Shown here: positions 1 through 64,000 of the stretch, piece by piece
Layout: the number at the start of each line of letters is the position of its first letter
Numbering within the stretch: position 1 is the stretch's first letter
NCBI GenBank assembly: GCA_054601695.1
Contig: BAAHQB010000064.1
Coordinates: 372,001 to 436,000 of the forward strand
Length of the DNA: 64,000 nucleotides
Direction of reading: 5' to 3'
Origin: Amorphochlora amoebiformis
Lineage: Eukaryota > Cercozoa > Chlorarachniophyceae
The notes under the pieces: generated by a model
What the model was told of the DNA's origin: nothing
Seen by the model: only the letters and a program-made list of their open reading frames with translations
Databases searched by the model: none
Made by a program: the position numbers and the translations under genes

Positions 1-56
1 AGTTATGAAATAAACTTGCCCTATAGTAGCTTACTTTCTGTCTTGCAGAGACTTAC

Positions 57-21470
<21,414 letters not shown>

Positions 21471-22424
21471 GGCGGATTCTCTCTTTCTGCCAACGGCAAA
21501 AAGAAAAGCTTCTACGACCGATACTACTGTGCTATCGAATGTATTTCAGATGGGGGGCTAAGATTTAGAGCGGAGAGTGGAGTTGGCAGCTCTCTGGAAG
21601 ACCTTTCCAAACCTGCAACAATCGAGAGAGAGTGTGAGAGTCGAGGAAGGAAAAAATTATTATGATTCGAATACAAATGCTGTATTCAGGAAAAAGTCCT
21701 TTTATAAACACTAGAAGGTCTAGCACTCACGATGTTATGGGCGCCTGCCTGTCCTTGCTCAGCTGGATGAGGGCTTCGGGAATCCCAGGGGTATTCCGAA
21801 ACTGAATCTTTGATTGATAGATGTTGGTTAGACGATTTAATTGATTGGTTAAGGTGAACTGAAAAGCGTAATAGGTTAGATTAACTTCGTCAATACCGAG
21901 TAGGATTGAATTAGTCTGGAATCAGTATGATGGGCTTGACCCATTATGCTGCTCCATGGTTGAATCATTTCCAATTTGTGTTATTTCGGCGTGCACCTAG
22001 TGGTTTAATCAAATTTTAGTTATTCGATCCTTAGAGAGATTCATCTCACTGTGTAGAGGGCCCAGACAAATGTCTGAGCTGAAATGGATGTTTGCAGAGC
22101 GTTTCTGTAATTGTACAACGGCCATGTGAATAAAATATTCCACTTAGTTGAGAATTGAATGATTGTGTACTTCGTAACCATTTGTGAGGATGTTCGCGGG
22201 AAGAACATAAAAACTTGCGGTGCACAACTGGAAAAAGAACACACCCCAGAAAAAACTTTCTTTTGATTGTACTTCTGGCTTTCTAGTATACGCTGGACAA
22301 GCATAACATAAAACTTTTTGCAATCACCTCTGGGATAAGACGGTCTCTAAGAACACCCGACGGCTGTCTTGTCAGGCATCGGCCTCTTTCGCATCAAGTT
22401 CAAATACTAAAATACATCCGGGAA
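21471..22424. promoter_or_regulatory. Divergent intergenic region between genes 1 and 2
   Basis: Largely free of microsatellite. The first ATG of gene 1 faces left and the presumed start of gene 2 faces right, so both promoters and 5' leaders should lie here. No TATA box or other specific element could be assigned. A minus-strand open frame at 22041-22304 has no recognisable motif. Confidence 0.5.
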
Positions 22425-50976
<28,552 letters not shown>

Positions 50977-51902
50977 GCACCGGTGAAGGTAGCGTAGACC
51001 GTGGGTGGATTCAACGCGTAGGGAAGGCTTTTCGCCGCGCTCTAGGCGCTGTAGGCTTGTGCGTTCGCGGATGTCTAGGATGTGGGAGCAACTTATTCTA
51101 TTCATTACAACCCAGTAAGTGAACGTGTACTGTTATAGTGACTAAGCTGGGATCATGAGTACCTCAAGTAAACTAGACTCTGGTAGTCTAGACCGTCCTA
51201 GCGTCGCGGGGTTGATTTAGAGTCTAGAGAGTCTTAGCACCTACCAGATGCAGCCCAGCAGACTATAGAGACACGCGGATTGGCTAGATTGGCTGGATCA
51301 AACACTCACTAGATTCACTAGACTCTAAACACTCACTAGACTCACTAGCGGAATAGTTACTACCTAAGATCGATGAGCCATAACTGGTATAGCTGCGCAG
51401 TGGTATTGAGGTTCAATTGTAATCAATTAGTAGCTAGTACTACTATTGTTATACTCTAGATACTAGTCCAGCTATTGCCTAGATTGCTATTAATTGCTAG
51501 TATTACTATTAATTTAGGTAAAACTAGTATAACAATATATAGGCAGGTAGCTCTAGTAACTTAGTTGCTAAAACGTTCATGCCTCGATACACTTAGTATA
51601 CTTGTAATTATTGAGCGATGCATATGACTAGATGATTCGACAACGTGCTGCGCAATGTGGCCATGGCTATACTTGGAATATATAAATATATATGTATGTA
51701 TATATATGTGTATGTATATATATTTTATAAATATATATAAACTTGAAATATCTAACACCTTCCCACCGACAAACTACACAACGAGAAACTTAGTATTAAG
51801 CTCTTCACCCATTCATTGTAGCCTTCTATATATATACATCAAAAAACGTGATAGGTTATATCTATATGTATACTAATAAGAATACATATATATCTATAGG
51901 TC

Positions 51903-51939
<37 letters not shown>

Positions 51940-52485
51940 GTGTATATGTATGCATAGGTAGTGTATTCATTATAGCCTCCTATGTACATCTAAAAACGTC
52001 ATAGATTATATCTATATGTATACTAATATGAATGCATATAAATATATATATATATATATATATAAATATATATATACTTGTAAAATATGTATGCATGGGT
52101 AGTGTATATATATATATATAATATATATATATATATGCCACTTTTTAAAGATGTTTTTTCCTTAAGTCGTTTCGGTAACACCTTTGCATATCTCAGCGCA
52201 TATCTGAATTAAATATGTAAATATGTGGATATGTGTGCATATTATATGTACATATTAGGATCCACTTATGTACTACACGCAGGTATGTATATATACGTAT
52301 GTATTGTGTGTTATTTGTATATATTTGTTCATATATACATATGTATATGTATATATATATATATATGTATAAATATATATATATATAATAAATGTAAGTT
52401 AAGTATGTTTATGTAGACATCTTGATGTACACTATATACATACATCATATACATGTATATGCATATATATACATATAGAATATGT

Positions 52486-52534
<49 letters not shown>

Positions 52535-52568
52535 CATAAGTATACAATATACATAAAGATACATATAT

Positions 52569-52634
<66 letters not shown>

Positions 52635-52667
52635 TAATTATAATATATATATATATTAAATATGTAT

Positions 52668-52703
<36 letters not shown>

Positions 52704-52755
52704 CACATATATGTATATATATAGAGTGTTGCATAAACAAATATATATTTTATAC

Positions 52756-52800
<45 letters not shown>

Positions 52801-52803
52801 CAC

Positions 52804-52845
<42 letters not shown>

Positions 52846-52912
52846 TATATAAATACATTGGTACCCTACATAACTATATTAGCTCAGAGCAACCACCATA
52901 TATATGTGTGTG

Positions 52913-52948
<36 letters not shown>

Positions 52949-52979
52949 ATATATGTATGTGTGTATTTGTATACATGAA

Positions 52980-53044
<65 letters not shown>

Positions 53045-53068
53045 TACATAAATACACTGGTATCATAA
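50977..53068. other. Convergent region between genes 2 and 3
   Basis: Holds the 3' flanks of both genes. 51120-51600 is non-repetitive and rich in CTAG-containing words. A segment of about 75 bp (CATTCATTGTAGCCTTCTAT, then ATAGGTTATATCTATATGTA) occurs at 51806-51890 and again at 51965-52040. The rest is TA-rich. No polyadenylation signal could be assigned and no further gene is seen. Confidence 0.6.
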
Positions 53069-63858
<10,790 letters not shown>

Positions 63859-63923
63859 CTACATATATATATATATATGTAAGTGATAAGAAATATAGGC
63901 CTCTGACGTTCTATGTATGTATG

Positions 63924-63960
<37 letters not shown>

Positions 63961-64000
63961 AGTGATAAGAAATATAGGCCTCTGACGTTCTATATATATA

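Overview
This window is nuclear DNA of a unicellular eukaryote. It is dominated by (TA)n microsatellites and by interstitial blocks of the telomere-type repeat TTAGGG/CCCTAA. Almost every long open frame in it is Tyr/Ile translation of TA repeat and is not a gene. The real coding signal is a set of short, GC-richer islands, mostly 20-110 nt, bounded by AG and GT (rarely GC) and joining in a consistent reading phase. Putting them in order gives three intron-stuffed genes. The species cannot be named from this; TTAGGG repeats, tiny exons, low-complexity protein insertions and an EF-hand/soluble adenylyl cyclase point to a protist.

Gene 1 (minus strand, 21470 down past the left edge) encodes an ADCY10-type soluble adenylyl cyclase with an N-terminal EF-hand region. 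Twenty-three exons are placed: EF-hands plus the start of catalytic domain C1 (20782-21470), the rest of C1 (20.2-15.3 kb), a linker (14.9-13.4 kb), C2 (11.4-3.25 kb), then the start of the C-terminal region (1.9 kb to the edge). One short C2 exon is missing between 10176 and 7659.

Gene 2 (plus strand, about 22.4 to 51.0 kb) encodes an RNB-family 3'-5' exoribonuclease, closest by motif order to DIS3L2/Rrp44. Thirty-four exons are placed, from the cold-shock-like N-terminal region through the RNB domain (30.6-43.7 kb) to a C-terminal tail with a stop at 50976. Genes 1 and 2 are divergent, with a largely non-repetitive region of about 1 kb between them.

Gene 3 (minus strand, from beyond the right edge down to the stop at 53069) encodes a P-loop NTPase/kinase with a Walker A motif and a downstream Glu-Thr-Thr-Gly motif, resembling zeta-type P-loop kinases. 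Twelve exons are placed. Genes 2 and 3 converge on a gene-free stretch at 50977-53068.

The most unusual feature is how the introns are built. Many exons are flanked by tandem arrays of their own edges: the acceptor plus 5' half of the exon is repeated upstream, and the 3' half plus donor is repeated downstream, each copy separated by (TA)n. The intact exon lies between the two arrays. The pattern recurs in about 25 exons of all three genes with the same polarity. In addition, the intronic telomere-type blocks nearly always read CCCTAA on the sense strand, often directly before a splice acceptor. An antisense dispersed repeat family and a conserved motif inside telomere-type blocks occur in introns of several genes.
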